DNA of 64,000 nt from Nonlabens ulvanivorans (GCF_000732625.1 NZ_JPJI01000026.1:62001-126000); one strand, 5' to 3'. Shown: positions 1-9,787, counted from the first letter of the stretch. Translations and numbers: made by a program. The notes: a model not told the origin generated them from the letters alone.

Positions 1-29
1 CAGCCTTTTTAAATATCAATTTAGGTTAA

Positions 30-1073
30 TTAATTTTTAGAATTAATATAGTTTGCAAGAAAATCAGCATCCTTAGAAACACCACCTAATGTTGCTGATC
101 CACGTGTATACATCCATGGTAAGCCCATAAAGTACAAACCTTTAATATTGCTAATACCGCGATAATTTTTAGGATAATTATTAGCGTCTAGTTCTAATCC
201 TTCTATCCATGAAAAATTAGGTCGATAACCTGTTGCCCAAATAATATTTTTAATAGTTGAGACTTTTTTATTTTCAAAAATTATCTTTTGATCCGATGCA
301 TCTTTTGTTCTTCCTACCGGTATCACATTTTCTCTAGATAGTATTCCTTTAACGTCCGTACCAATTACTGGTTGTGTAGATGAATTAATCTTCTTTCCTA
401 TCCAGCTGTATTTATTATAATTTAAAAAACCGGTTATCGTAAACCACCACCATAAGGTTTTTCCTAAAAACTGTTGTGGTAATGACTTTACTGTAGTGTC
501 TCCAGAAAAATAAACTGTTCTCGTAGAATCTTTAGAAATTTCATTAAGAATCTGGTAGCCAGAATCTCCTCCACCTACTACTAGAGCATCACCTTCTTGT
601 AATTGAACAGCATTTTTATAGTAATTACTATGAATCTGTAATATTTCTTGAGAAGCTTTGGTATGGCAAGGTGGAGTATAAGGAATGTGAAAAGGACCTG
701 TAGCGACTATGACATTTTTAGACTCTATAAAGCCATCTTTATACTCTATTATAAAAGTCTTCTTATTCTTGCGAACAGAGGTTACTAAGGTGTTTAACTG
801 TATAGGAATATCAAACTTTTTAACATAGGATTTAAAATAGTTTGCTACTTCAAATTTAGTTGGATAATGATTCTTAGGAGCTCTAAATTTTAATCCTGGT
901 AAATGATTGTATTCTGTTGGAGTAAATAGTTTAAGAGAATCCCATCTATTTAACCAAGAAGCACCAACTTCCTTTTCACCATCAATAACGATAAACTTTT
1001 TATTTTGTTTCTGTAAGTGATAAGCCATGGACAAGCCTGCTTGTGCGCCACCAATTACTACATAATCCAACAT
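30..1073 (-). CDS. FAD-dependent monooxygenase / NAD(P)-binding oxidoreductase (CzcO-like)
   Basis: This 347-residue protein resembles single-chain flavin-containing monooxygenases, which use NADPH and O2 to oxygenate a small substrate in the cytoplasm; the substrate cannot be told from sequence. The FAD-binding Rossmann loop is a variant glycine motif (GGAQAG, residues 8-13), the NADPH-binding loop is GGGDSG at 167-172, and the family ATGYRPNF segment lies near residue 286. The length fits the shorter CzcO-like branch (about 350 aa). No membrane segment is visible. The ATG at 1073 is the only sensible start because the FAD motif begins within eight residues. A -7-like box lies about 24 bases upstream. 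The gene is transcribed alone; a 364-base gap separates it from the divergent YitT gene. Family assignment is firm, reaction specificity is open. Confidence 0.85.
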   Translation of the reverse strand: MLDYVVIGGAQAGLSMAYHLQKQNKKFIVIDGEKEVGASWLNRWDSLKLFTPTEYNHLPGLKFRAPKNHYPTKFEVANYFKSYVKKFDIPIQLNTLVTSVRKNKKTFIIEYKDGFIESKNVIVATGPFHIPYTPPCHTKASQEILQIHSNYYKNAVQLQEGDALVVGGGDSGYQILNEISKDSTRTVYFSGDTTVKSLPQQFLGKTLWWWFTITGFLNYNKYSWIGKKINSSTQPVIGTDVKGILSRENVIPVGRTKDASDQKIIFENKKVSTIKNIIWATGYRPNFSWIEGLELDANNYPKNYRGISNIKGLYFMGLPWMYTRGSATLGGVSKDADFLANYINSKN

Positions 1074-1437
1074 CTAGTTACTCTTTATAATTCGTTGCAA
1101 AAGTAAGGACTAATAAAGTGTTCTTTAGAATACAAAGTACTGAAGAAGTAAGACCATCAAACTTTTTTAATTGTCGAATTGGTCGATTCATACTGCGCAT
1201 AATCAGTAGAATGAATAAGATTATAAAAAAACACGCAACAGAACGCCTTAAGTATTTAAAAATCAATGTTTTAAACAAAAATAAATCATTGTAATATTAT
1301 AATTTAATTATTAATATAGTACTTGCCAGTAAGGTTCTTATTGATATCTTTAAAATATCTTGAACCTTTAAAAAATGAATTGATTTTGATCTTTTAAGAA
1401 TCGCTCTTTTCATTTCACATTTAATTTTCTAAGAAGA
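1074..1437. other. 364-base intergenic gap between divergent genes
   Basis: This AT-rich gap separates the minus-strand monooxygenase gene from the plus-strand YitT gene and should hold both promoters. A minus-strand -7 box lies at 1098-1105. The only open frame, about 66 codons on the minus strand just upstream of the monooxygenase, overlaps that box, has no recognisable domain, and is not called as a gene. A purine-rich AAGAAG sits directly before the YitT ATG. I see no RNA gene or repeat here. Confidence 0.6.
1098..1105 (-). promoter_or_regulatory. Putative -7 box of the FAD monooxygenase gene
   Basis: On the minus strand this reads TACTTTTG, matching the Bacteroidetes -7 consensus TAnnTTTG, 24 bases before the start codon. 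I do not see a well-spaced -33 TTG. Confidence 0.4.
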
Positions 1438-2415
1438 ATGAATCCATTTTTAGCAAACCTTATTGTTCAGTCTACAAAAAACTTTAGAGATAAAAAGAAG
1501 TACCCTAAAGGGAAACCGTCTGAATATAAACTCGCTAAAAAATATCACGATTTCATAGTCTCATTAAAGCGTAATTTTAAAAATTTCATTCTCATTATTA
1601 TTGGAATCTTTTCAGCGTCTTTTGGGTTTAAAGGTTTTTTACTTACTAATGATTTCATAGATGGCGGTGCTACCGGTATATCACTACTAGTAGCAGCGGT
1701 AACTGGTGTCCCCTTATATATCTTAATTATAGCTGTCAATTTACCTTTTGTAATTTTAGGTTATAAAATTATGGGGCAACGATTTGCCATCAAGACGGCT
1801 CTAGCGATAATGGGCCTTGCTCTTTGTGTTGCCGTTGTACCTTTTCCTAATGTTACTGATGATGACTTACTAGTGGCTATTTTTGGTGGGTTCTTTTTAG
1901 GAGCAGGTATTGGGTTATCTATCCGTGGTGGTGCTGTAATTGATGGAACAGAAATTCTGGCTATATTTTTAAGTAGAAAATTCTCTACTACCATAGGTGA
2001 CATCATTATCCTTATCAATATTATCATATTTTCCGTCGCGGCCTATTTTCTATCGATAGAAATTGCCCTGTACTCAATGATTACATACATAGCAGCTTCT
2101 AAAACATTAGACTTTGTAATAGAAGGTATTGAAGAATATATAGGTGTTACCATTATTTCTTCACAAAGCAATCGTATTAAGGAGACTCTAGTCGGTAAAT
2201 TAGGTCGTGGTGTCACGATCTATAAAGGACAAGGCGGATATGCAAAAAATGGAGTTTCAAAAGATATGGATATCATATATACTGTTATTACCCGTCTAGA
2301 ATTAAATAAACTTAACACTGAAATTGAAAAAATTGAACCCAACGCTTTTATAATTATGAACAGTATAAAAGACATTAAAGGTGGTATGATAAAGAAAAGA
2401 CCTTTGAAGGGTTAA
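1438..2415 (+). CDS. YitT family membrane protein with C-terminal DUF2179
   Basis: This 325-residue integral membrane protein belongs to the YitT (DUF161) family. A basic, soluble N-terminus of about 50 residues is followed by five or so hydrophobic segments between roughly residues 50 and 240, including the small-residue motif around FIDGGATGISLL that the family shares. The last 90 residues form a soluble DUF2179 domain (GVTIYKGQGGY near 260). The function of the family is not established; members are described as probable transporters or membrane regulators. The ATG is preceded by AAGAAGA, a plausible ribosome-binding site. The N-terminal extension before the first helix is longer than in typical Firmicutes members (about 280 aa). 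Confidence 0.85.
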   Translation: MNPFLANLIVQSTKNFRDKKKYPKGKPSEYKLAKKYHDFIVSLKRNFKNFILIIIGIFSASFGFKGFLLTNDFIDGGATGISLLVAAVTGVPLYILIIAVNLPFVILGYKIMGQRFAIKTALAIMGLALCVAVVPFPNVTDDDLLVAIFGGFFLGAGIGLSIRGGAVIDGTEILAIFLSRKFSTTIGDIIILINIIIFSVAAYFLSIEIALYSMITYIAASKTLDFVIEGIEEYIGVTIISSQSNRIKETLVGKLGRGVTIYKGQGGYAKNGVSKDMDIIYTVITRLELNKLNTEIEKIEPNAFIIMNSIKDIKGGMIKKRPLKG

Positions 2416-2602
2416 GATTTAATTATAACATATCTTACATGACATTATCAAATGTTTGTAACTTAAACAATCTGTATGATAATGGATACATATTTACATT
2501 TTGAGTTTTTATTAGGACGATATCTCAATGATTAGTAATAACTTAAGCTTTCTAACAAGTTAAGCGATTACCGCATAACAGTTCAAAATTTAAATAAGCT
2601 TT

Positions 2603-3337
2603 ATGGAAAAACATGATTTCAGCAACTTAAGTGTTGTATATGTAAACTGTACTTTAAAGAAATCTCCTCAACATAGTCATACAGACTCCTTAATTGATGT
2701 TTCTCAAGAAATAATGAGAAAGGAAAATGTAAAAGTAGAAACCATCAGGTTCATCGACCATGATGTTGCAAGTGGCGTTTATCCAGATATGACAGAACAT
2801 GGATGGGATAAGGACGAGTGGCCTTCTATATTTAAAAAAATTATAAACGCAGATATATTGATCATAGGAACACCTATATGGCTAGGAGAAAAATCATCAG
2901 AAGCTCAAAAGCTTATCGAACGATTATATGCCATGAGTGGTCAGACTAATGATAAAGGACAATATAAATTCTATGGTAAAGTAGGCGGCTGTATGGTCAC
3001 TGGTAATGAAGATGGCGTTAAACATTGTGCCATGGGAATACTCTATTCATTACAACATGTAGGTTATTCTATCCCACCACAAGCAGACTGTGGATGGATA
3101 GGTGAAGTAGGTCCTGGTCCTAGTTATGGCGATACAGAATGGCAAGGTGAAAAAATCAATCCACCAGTAGGTTTTAAAAGCGATTTTACCAATAGAAACA
3201 CCACATTTATGACCTATAACCTATTACATCTAGCCGCAATGCTTAAAGCAAATGGAGGATATCCTAGTTATGGAAATTCTAGAGCGCAGTGGGATGATGG
3301 CAAGCGATGGGAATTTGACAACCCAGAGTATAGATAG
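2603..3337 (+). CDS. Flavodoxin-fold NADPH-dependent FMN reductase family protein
   Basis: This 244-residue cytoplasmic protein has the flavodoxin-like fold of NADPH-dependent FMN reductases. The phosphate-binding loop is near residues 12-25 (CTLKKSPQHSHT), and ADILIIGTPIWLGEKSS near 87-103 is the typical strand followed by an isoalloxazine-contacting loop. The C-terminal third (YPSYGNSRAQWDDG) is an extension shared by one branch of this family. It probably reduces a flavin or quinone; the partner is unknown. A 187-base gap separates it from the YitT gene upstream, so it likely has its own promoter. Its 3' end converges on purC 46 bases away. Confidence 0.8.
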   Translation: MEKHDFSNLSVVYVNCTLKKSPQHSHTDSLIDVSQEIMRKENVKVETIRFIDHDVASGVYPDMTEHGWDKDEWPSIFKKIINADILIIGTPIWLGEKSSEAQKLIERLYAMSGQTNDKGQYKFYGKVGGCMVTGNEDGVKHCAMGILYSLQHVGYSIPPQADCGWIGEVGPGPSYGDTEWQGEKINPPVGFKSDFTNRNTTFMTYNLLHLAAMLKANGGYPSYGNSRAQWDDGKRWEFDNPEYR

Positions 3338-3383
3338 TCACAACGCACCTAGCAATAGATTCAAAGATTAATAAGGCAAATTA

Positions 3384-4349
3384 CTACAGAAAGTTTGCTT
3401 CAAACCAATCTTGAACATTTGATTCGATACGATTTTTAATATCACTGGTATCTGATTTTTCAAATTCTTTACCAGTGATTTTTTCATATAATTCGATGTA
3501 ACGATCACTTACAGATAAAATGTAATCATCATCCATTTCTGGTAATGTTTGACCTTCTAATCCTTGAAAATTGTGAGATATTAACCACTGACGCACAAAT
3601 TCTTTACTCAACTGTTTTTGAGGTTCACTCCTATCTTGACGAGCTTGGTAACCTTCTGCATAAAAATATCGAGAGGAATCTGGTGTATGGATTTCATCTA
3701 TTAAGACTATTTTGCCGTCTTTGGTTTTACCAAATTCATACTTAGTGTCTACCAGTATTAAACCTCTCTTTTTGGCGAGTTGACTACCGCGTTTAAATAA
3801 ATCACGAGTATATTTTTCTAAAATTTCATAATCATGCTCACTTACAATACCACGAGATATGATGTCTTCTCTTGATATATCTTCATCATGATCACCCATT
3901 TCTGCTTTAGTAGCAGGAGTAATAATAGGCTCTGGAAATGGATCGTTTTCCTTTAAACCATCTGGCATGGCTACTCCACAAATCATTCTACGTCCAGCTT
4001 TGTATTCTCTTGCAGCGTGGCCACTCATATAACCACGTATTACCATTTCTACTTTAAATGGCTCGCACTGGTAACCTATAGCAACATTGGGATCTGGAGT
4101 TGCAAGTAACCAGTTAGGAACAATGTCTTCAGTAGCCTGCATCATTTGTGTAGCTATCTGATTAAGAATCTGACCTTTATAAGGGATACCTCTAGGCATT
4201 ACTACGTCAAAAGCACTTAACCTATCACTAGCTACCATGATCAATAGGTCATCATTAACGCTATACACCTGGCGTACTTTACCTTTATAGACATGAGTCT
4301 GGTTAGGGAAATTAAAATCTATATCTGTAATAGTATTTGGTAAATTCAT
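3384..4349 (-). CDS. purC: Phosphoribosylaminoimidazole-succinocarboxamide synthase
   Basis: SAICAR synthase catalyses the ATP-dependent joining of CAIR and aspartate in de novo purine synthesis. The N-terminus carries the family glycine-rich ATP site ([10 protein letters not shown]), followed by [11 protein letters not shown] and, further on, the signature segment [11 protein letters not shown] with the downstream IHTPDSSRY. At about 321 residues it matches the longer form usual in Bacteroidetes. The frame can be extended ten codons upstream to 4379, but only with a TTG codon; the ATG at 4349 leaves the conserved [11 protein letters not shown] start and is preferred. The gene stands alone, with phoH upstream on the same strand and a copy of the genome palindrome between them. 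Confidence 0.95.
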   Translation of the reverse strand: MNLPNTITDIDFNFPNQTHVYKGKVRQVYSVNDDLLIMVASDRLSAFDVVMPRGIPYKGQILNQIATQMMQATEDIVPNWLLATPDPNVAIGYQCEPFKVEMVIRGYMSGHAAREYKAGRRMICGVAMPDGLKENDPFPEPIITPATKAEMGDHDEDISREDIISRGIVSEHDYEILEKYTRDLFKRGSQLAKKRGLILVDTKYEFGKTKDGKIVLIDEIHTPDSSRYFYAEGYQARQDRSEPQKQLSKEFVRQWLISHNFQGLEGQTLPEMDDDYILSVSDRYIELYEKITGKEFEKSDTSDIKNRIESNVQDWFEANFL

Positions 4350-4468
4350 AATGCTTGTGCTGTGAATTACAAATTTCAAATATTCTTCTTAAATTTTAGA
4401 GAAAAATAGAAGGATATTTTTAATAAGTTATTGACTAGATATGAAAAATATATAATATTGATGTTTAC

Positions 4469-4482
4469 GCTTTCGCGAAAGC
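4469..4482. repeat. Palindromic repeat copy 1 (intergenic, after phoH)
   Basis: GCTTTCGCGAAAGC, 12 bases beyond the phoH stop codon. The outer flank is only half conserved (C on the left, A on the right). Confidence 0.85.
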
Positions 4483-4494
4483 AAAAAAATACAA

Positions 4495-5448
4495 TTAATT
4501 TCTATTCTCAATATCCTTATAAGCGGCAATAACCTTTTTTACAAGTCTATGACGCACCACATCGTTGTCGTCTAGGTACATCATACCTACTCCATCAACA
4601 TCTTTAAGGATCAATAAAGCCTCCTTAAGTCCAGAAATAACACGTCGCGGTAAATCAATTTGTCCAGGATCGCCAGTAATGAAAAATTTTGCATCTTTCC
4701 CCATACGTGTTAGGAACATTTTCATCTGTGCATGTGTCGTGTTTTGAGCTTCATCAAGAATCACAAAAGCACCATCTAGCGTTCTACCTCTCATAAAAGC
4801 GAGCGGTGCAATTTGAATAATTCCTTTCTCTATATAAGTAGAAAGCTTCTCTGCTGGGATCATATCTCGCAAGGCATCATAAATAGGCTGCATGTATGGA
4901 TCTAGTTTTTCTTTAAGGTCACCTGGTAGGAAACCTAAATTCTCACCAGCTTCTACAGCCGGTCTAGTCATAATAATGCGTTTAACCTGTTTCTCTTTAA
5001 GTGCTCTTACAGCCATTGCTACACCCATGTATGTCTTACCTGTTCCAGCAGGTCCGATGGCAAAGACCATATCATTCTTCTTAGTAAGTTCTACTAGTTT
5101 GCGTTGATTAGGAGTTTTGGCCTTAATTATCTTTCCACTTACGCCATGTACTAGAGTATCACCACTACCTTTTGCGTTATCATAGTCCTCTCTACTATTG
5201 CTAGTTAGTACTCGTTCCATAATATTTTCATCCATCGTATTATACTTTCCGTAATGCTCTAGCATCATCTGAATACGTTTATCAAATTCTTGTAATTGTT
5301 CTTCATCACCAAAAACTTTCATCGTGCTGCCACGTGCGACTATTTTAAGTTTAGGAAAGTGCTTTTTTAAGAAAGCTAGATTTTTATTTCTAACCCCAAA
5401 AAACTCTCTAGGATTAGATTCTGAAAGGTCAATGATAAGTTCGTTCAA
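4495..5448 (-). CDS. PhoH family ATPase
   Basis: This 317-residue protein is a PhoH-type P-loop ATPase, a family linked to RNA metabolism and named for phosphate-starvation induction in Escherichia coli. The first 110 residues form the small KH-like N-terminal region. The Walker A motif GPAGTGKT lies at residues 132-139 and the Walker B segment FVILDEAQ at 228-235, followed by the family's ITGDPGQIDLP segment near 268. The length is normal and all ATPase residues are present. The gene is monocistronic as far as the spacing shows, with purC about 145 bases downstream. Catalytic class is firm, cellular role is not. Confidence 0.93.
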   Translation of the reverse strand: MNELIIDLSESNPREFFGVRNKNLAFLKKHFPKLKIVARGSTMKVFGDEEQLQEFDKRIQMMLEHYGKYNTMDENIMERVLTSNSREDYDNAKGSGDTLVHGVSGKIIKAKTPNQRKLVELTKKNDMVFAIGPAGTGKTYMGVAMAVRALKEKQVKRIIMTRPAVEAGENLGFLPGDLKEKLDPYMQPIYDALRDMIPAEKLSTYIEKGIIQIAPLAFMRGRTLDGAFVILDEAQNTTHAQMKMFLTRMGKDAKFFITGDPGQIDLPRRVISGLKEALLILKDVDGVGMMYLDDNDVVRHRLVKKVIAAYKDIENRN

Positions 5449-5608
5449 AAGCGTATAATTATATGAATGATTGCGTTTATTATTTTATAATTTTGCTAGA
5501 GCATGTAACACTTGCAAAACTTGTAACAATTTAAAGAATTGAATCAGGAAAATAGCAATTGTAACAAAAATTTAATCCTTATTTAATTAACAACTTTCCA
5601 GCACCTTT

Positions 5609-6439
5609 ATGCCTATAATAACATTGACCACAGATTTTGGATTAAAAGATCCCTATGTAGGCGCGGTTAAAGGAGCAATCTTTAATGAATTGCTAGATAT
5701 TAACATTGTTGATATTTCGCATCTCGTTACTCCATTTCATATTGCCGAAGCGGCATACATCATTAAAAACGCCTACTACACTTTTCCGAAAGGGACAATT
5801 CATATCATAGGTGTAGATGCAGAGCATACACCAGATAATAAGCATGTAGCAGTTTATATGGATGGTCATTACTTTGTCTGTGCAGATAACGGTATTATGT
5901 GTTTACTCACAGCAAAATTTAACGCAGATAAAATTGTTGAAATTAACATCCACGATCGTATTACTTCAAACTTTACGGTGATGGATGCTTTTGTACAAAC
6001 TGCTTGTCATATAGCTCGTGGAGGAACCTTAGAAGTAATTGGGAAACCTATTGAAAGATTAAAAAATATATCTGGCATGCAACCAGCCGTTGCTAATAAT
6101 TCTATTAATGGTCAGGTTATCTATATCGATAACTATGGTAATGCAGTAACAAATATTACCAGAGATCTGTTTAAATCCACAGGAAAGGGACGAGAGTTTA
6201 CACTTACTGCACGCAGTGAGAAACATTATAAAATCTATGACCATTATTCTGGCTTCATAGATTTTAGTAAAGAAGATTATAAACGTGATATCGATGGTAG
6301 AGCTATAGTGATTTTTAATAGTTCTGGTTATATAGAAATTGCAACTTATAAATCTAACCCGATTACCATAGGTAGTGCCAGTAGTCTCTTTGGACTTAAA
6401 GACAACACTCCTATCAACATAAAATTTAACGAGACATGA
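5609..6439 (+). CDS. S-adenosyl-L-methionine hydroxide adenosyltransferase (DUF62)
   Basis: Members of this family use water or hydroxide to split SAM into adenosine and methionine and are relatives of fluorinase. The N-terminal motif TTDFGLKDPYVG (residues 7-18) and the DNGIMCLL segment near residue 92 are the conserved SAM-site elements, and the C-terminal domain has the short beta-barrel pattern ending in SASSLFGL. The length (276 aa) is standard. Its stop codon overlaps the start of the next gene by four bases (ATGA), so it is translationally coupled to the ABM protein and through it to gldF. I cannot see why a SAM-cleaving enzyme sits in front of gliding genes; the grouping may simply reflect a conserved flavobacterial gene order. 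Confidence 0.9.
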   Translation: MPIITLTTDFGLKDPYVGAVKGAIFNELLDINIVDISHLVTPFHIAEAAYIIKNAYYTFPKGTIHIIGVDAEHTPDNKHVAVYMDGHYFVCADNGIMCLLTAKFNADKIVEINIHDRITSNFTVMDAFVQTACHIARGGTLEVIGKPIERLKNISGMQPAVANNSINGQVIYIDNYGNAVTNITRDLFKSTGKGREFTLTARSEKHYKIYDHYSGFIDFSKEDYKRDIDGRAIVIFNSSGYIEIATYKSNPITIGSASSLFGLKDNTPINIKFNET

Positions 6440-6732
6440 TAGTACGTATCGTAAGAATGCATTTTAGACCAGACGCTGTCGCTGCTTTTGAGAAATTGTT
6501 CGACACTCATAAAGAGCAAATACGCGACCAAGATGGTTGTAGTTTACTAGAACTTTATCAAGATAAAGAAGATTCATGTAGCTTTTATACCTATAGCTAT
6601 TGGGAAAATGAAGAAGCACTTAATAATTATCGACATTCTGCGTTATTCAGTGAGGTATGGCCAGCTACTAAAGCTCTTTTTGATCAAAAACCATCAGCCA
6701 ACTCTTTAAATAAGATACATAGTCTTTTATGA
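6436..6732 (+). CDS. Antibiotic biosynthesis monooxygenase (ABM) domain protein
   Basis: This 98-residue protein is a single ferredoxin-like ABM domain, similar to YgiN-type quinol monooxygenases and to small heme- or stress-related proteins. It opens with a strand (MIVRIVRMHFRP), has a central helix (VAAFEKLFDTHKEQI) and the typical YSYWENEEALNNYRHS segment near 56-71. Such proteins usually work as dimers. It overlaps the genes on both sides by four bases, so it is made together with the SAM hydrolase and GldF. Substrate unknown. Confidence 0.82.
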   Translation: MIVRIVRMHFRPDAVAAFEKLFDTHKEQIRDQDGCSLLELYQDKEDSCSFYTYSYWENEEALNNYRHSALFSEVWPATKALFDQKPSANSLNKIHSLL

Positions 6733-7454
6733 AAGCAATTTATTTAAAAGAATTAAGAAGCTATTTTTCTAGCATAACGGGTTACCTAGTTATTGCTATT
6801 TTTTTACTTGTAACCAGTCTTTTCCTTTTTGTATTTGATGGCGAGTTTAACATCCTTAATTATGGATTTGCAGACTTATCGCCTTTCTTTTTACTGATAC
6901 CATGGTTATTTATTTTTCTTATTCCAGCGGTTACTATGCGCAGTTTTACTATTGAACGCAATCTAGGAACCCTAGAAATGATTTTTACTCGACCTATATC
7001 ATTTAGAAGCATTATAGCTGGAAAATACCTCGCTGGTGTCACTCTTATCGTTATCGCCTTGCTGCCTACTTTGTTATATGTATTTACCATAGCACAGTTA
7101 GGAGAAAAGGTAAATAATCTAGATATAGGAAGTACCATCGGTAGCTATGCTGGTGTAATGCTATTAGTTTTATGTTATGTCGCAATAGGTGTATTTTGTT
7201 CTTCAATTACTTCCAATCAAATTATAGCCTTTTTGCTCTCGGCCGTTTTGTGCTTTATAATGTATTTTGGATTTGAAGGTTTCTCTACGGTTATTGAAAA
7301 TGATGGACTGGCTTTTCTAGGCTTAAAATATCATTACGAGAGTATGGCACGAGGCGTTATAGATACTAGAGATGTCATTTACTTCTTGAGCATTGCTGTA
7401 TTGTTTTTCGCTTTAAGCGAATTGAGTCTTAAAATAATCACCCAGAAGCAATAA
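6729..7454 (+). CDS. gldF: Gliding motility ABC transporter permease GldF
   Basis: GldF is the membrane subunit of the GldAFG ABC complex associated with gliding in Flavobacterium johnsoniae. The 241-residue sequence opens with MKAIYLKELRSYFSSITGYL, the ABC-2 permease N-terminus, and shows six hydrophobic segments, with the family segment TMRSFTIERNLGTLEMIFTRP at about 72-92. It begins inside the stop codon of the ABM gene and is followed after two bases by gldG. The ATPase partner gldA is not in the window, which is common because gldA often lies elsewhere. Confidence 0.93.
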   Translation: MKAIYLKELRSYFSSITGYLVIAIFLLVTSLFLFVFDGEFNILNYGFADLSPFFLLIPWLFIFLIPAVTMRSFTIERNLGTLEMIFTRPISFRSIIAGKYLAGVTLIVIALLPTLLYVFTIAQLGEKVNNLDIGSTIGSYAGVMLLVLCYVAIGVFCSSITSNQIIAFLLSAVLCFIMYFGFEGFSTVIENDGLAFLGLKYHYESMARGVIDTRDVIYFLSIAVLFFALSELSLKIITQKQ

Positions 7455-7456
7455 GA

Positions 7457-9139
7457 ATGAAAAAGATTGTTATTTCCCTTATCGTTATTGTTGCTGCGCT
7501 AGTTCTTATAAATTATGGCGCTAGTAAATGGTACGAACGTTTTGACCTAACCAAAGACCAACGTTATACACTATCACCTGTCGCAACACAACTGGCAGAA
7601 AGTGTGGAAAGCACCATGCTTATAGATGTATTTCTAGATGGTGAGCTACCACCAGAATTCCGTAAACTACAGTCAGAGACACAGCAATTACTGGAAGAGT
7701 ATGCTGCAATTAATAAGAATATAAAATTCAATTTTGTTAACCCGACAGAGGATGAAAGCACAGAAGCAGTAGAGCAAATAACGATGCGTCTAGCTCAATA
7801 TGGCATTAAACCAGCCATGGCTACAATTATGGAAGGAGGAAAAAGCACAAAAGTTGTTGTGTTTCCATGGGCTATAATGGTATATAATGGTAAAACTACT
7901 GCTGTACCTTTATTAAAAACAGTTGCTCGTGCCACGATGGAAGAACGAGTAAACTCATCTATACAACAGCTCGAATATCAGTTTGCCGATGGAATGAGTA
8001 AAGTTATTAATGAAAAATCTAAAACAATTGCCGTTTTAAGAGATAGTGGTGAGTTGAGTGATTTACAGATTAGAGACTTTATTAAAACCTTACAGCAATA
8101 TTATCGGGTTGCACCTTTTGGAATTGAATTTGTAAAGGATAATGATAGTGTGACTCCTGTAGATGTTTTAAATCAACTCAATAAATTTGATTTAATCATT
8201 GAGCCTAAACCTACCGTTGCTTTCAGTGAGACTAAGAATTACATCATCGACCAATACATCATGGATGGTGGAAAAATGTTACTAGCCGCAGATCCGATTA
8301 TATTTGAAAATGATAGCCTTGCAAATCCACAATCTATAGGTTATGGAATGCCACGAGATTTAAATCTAGACAACTTACTATTTAAATATGGGTTAAGACT
8401 CAATAACGGAATCGTAAAAGATGAACGTGCTGGCGGTCTTGCACTAGCCACTGGACAAGGTCGTAATACACAATATGAAGCCTTTGACTGGCCATACTAC
8501 CCTATTTCAAAATCTGATAGTGATAACCCTATTACTAAAAATCTAGAAGAAGTAAAATTTGAATATACCGGTACCATTGATACTCTTAAAAATAGTATCA
8601 AAAAGACAGTACTATTAAGTACATCACCTGATACTCAAATTAAAATATTACCTGCCGCTATATCTCTAGCAGAACTAGATCAACCGATAGATCCACTAGC
8701 AACCAAAGTCGGTGAAAAGCCTCTGGCCGTTCTTGCCGAAGGTAGTTTTACAAGTGCCTATAAAAATAGAGTAAAGCCTTTTGAAATGACTAATTCAATA
8801 GATGAAGGTAAAGAAAGTGCTATCGTTTTAATTGCAGATGGTGACGTTATGAAAAATCAAATCGACGGCGGAAAAGCTCAAGAGCTAGGATATGATATGC
8901 GTACAGGAGCGCTTTACGGTAATAAAGAGTTTTTAATGAATACCGTTAATTACCTATTAGACGATACCGGATTAATACAATTGCGTAGTAAGAATATAAC
9001 CGTTCCTTTTCTAAACCTCAAAAAGAGTTATGATGAGCGTACAAAATGGCAATTAATTAATGTTTTATTACCACTAATTACAGTAGCAATATTCGGTTTA
9101 GTATTTAATTATTTAAGAAGGAAAAAGTATTCTGTTTAG
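7457..9139 (+). CDS. gldG: Gliding-associated ABC transporter auxiliary protein GldG
   Basis: GldG (560 aa) is the second membrane component of the GldAFG complex. It has an N-terminal membrane anchor (residues 5-22), a large periplasmic ABC_transp_aux-type domain starting near YERFDLTKDQRYTLSP, and a C-terminal membrane helix (about 533-553) followed by a basic tail RRKKYSV. The length matches F. johnsoniae GldG. The start is fixed by the two-base gap to gldF. It presumably forms a membrane complex with GldF and an unlinked GldA. Confidence 0.93.
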   Translation: MKKIVISLIVIVAALVLINYGASKWYERFDLTKDQRYTLSPVATQLAESVESTMLIDVFLDGELPPEFRKLQSETQQLLEEYAAINKNIKFNFVNPTEDESTEAVEQITMRLAQYGIKPAMATIMEGGKSTKVVVFPWAIMVYNGKTTAVPLLKTVARATMEERVNSSIQQLEYQFADGMSKVINEKSKTIAVLRDSGELSDLQIRDFIKTLQQYYRVAPFGIEFVKDNDSVTPVDVLNQLNKFDLIIEPKPTVAFSETKNYIIDQYIMDGGKMLLAADPIIFENDSLANPQSIGYGMPRDLNLDNLLFKYGLRLNNGIVKDERAGGLALATGQGRNTQYEAFDWPYYPISKSDSDNPITKNLEEVKFEYTGTIDTLKNSIKKTVLLSTSPDTQIKILPAAISLAELDQPIDPLATKVGEKPLAVLAEGSFTSAYKNRVKPFEMTNSIDEGKESAIVLIADGDVMKNQIDGGKAQELGYDMRTGALYGNKEFLMNTVNYLLDDTGLIQLRSKNITVPFLNLKKSYDERTKWQLINVLLPLITVAIFGLVFNYLRRKKYSV

Positions 9140-9187
9140 AATCTCAACAGGTTTAAAATGAATTTTTTAATATAAAACGCTTCTTAA

Positions 9188-9787
9188 TTATTCTCCAGAT
9201 GTTTTCTTTACATATTGAGTTAACAGCACTACTTGTGTAGGACCTACACGGCCTTCAATTTGATCTGCATTATCATGTACTAAAGAGATATTGCGCACAG
9301 CAGTACCACGTTTTGCGATAAGACTTGATCCCTTTACATCAAGATCTTTAATAATCACAACACTATCACCTCTTTTCAAAATATTACCATTAACATCTCT
9401 ATGAATAATCTGTGGACCACGTTGTATTCCTTCCTCTGCCCAGTTTCTAGTATCATCCTCTAGGTACATCATATCTAGTAAATCTTGAGGCCAGCCTTCT
9501 GCCTTCAATTGATCTAACATTCTATAAACAACCACTTGTACTGCCGGTATTGTACTCCACATAGAATCATTAAGTGCTCGCCAGTGATTTACATCGATCT
9601 TACTATGATCCTCTAATTGTTCACGACAGACTTTACAAGCTAATATCGAAATATCTTTCACATTCTTAGGCGACTCAGGCACCTCATAAACAGCAAGTTC
9701 CACTTTTTGTTCTAGGGTATCTGTTGACGAGCAAAGTTCACAAGCGTTTCCAGATCGATCTTCTAATTGTTTCAGTAAGTCTGACAT
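9188..9787 (-). CDS. PhnA-like zinc-ribbon protein
   Basis: This 199-residue protein matches the PhnA / YjdM family. Despite the name, the family is not a proven phosphonate enzyme. The N-terminus carries a zinc-ribbon pattern with cysteine pairs at 16/19 and 51/54, and the C-terminal part has the family SH3-like segment (RDVNGNILKRGDSVVIIKDLD runs from about 128). A -7-like box TACCTTTG lies 20 bases upstream on the minus strand. It converges with gldG (48-base gap) and is monocistronic. Confidence 0.82.
   Translation of the reverse strand: MSDLLKQLEDRSGNACELCSSTDTLEQKVELAVYEVPESPKNVKDISILACKVCREQLEDHSKIDVNHWRALNDSMWSTIPAVQVVVYRMLDQLKAEGWPQDLLDMMYLEDDTRNWAEEGIQRGPQIIHRDVNGNILKRGDSVVIIKDLDVKGSSLIAKRGTAVRNISLVHDNADQIEGRVGPTQVVLLTQYVKKTSGE

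Noticed and set aside
1078-1278. A 66-codon open frame on the minus strand upstream of the monooxygenase gene
   Set aside because: It covers the likely promoter of the next gene, has no recognisable domain, and looks like an AT-rich chance frame.
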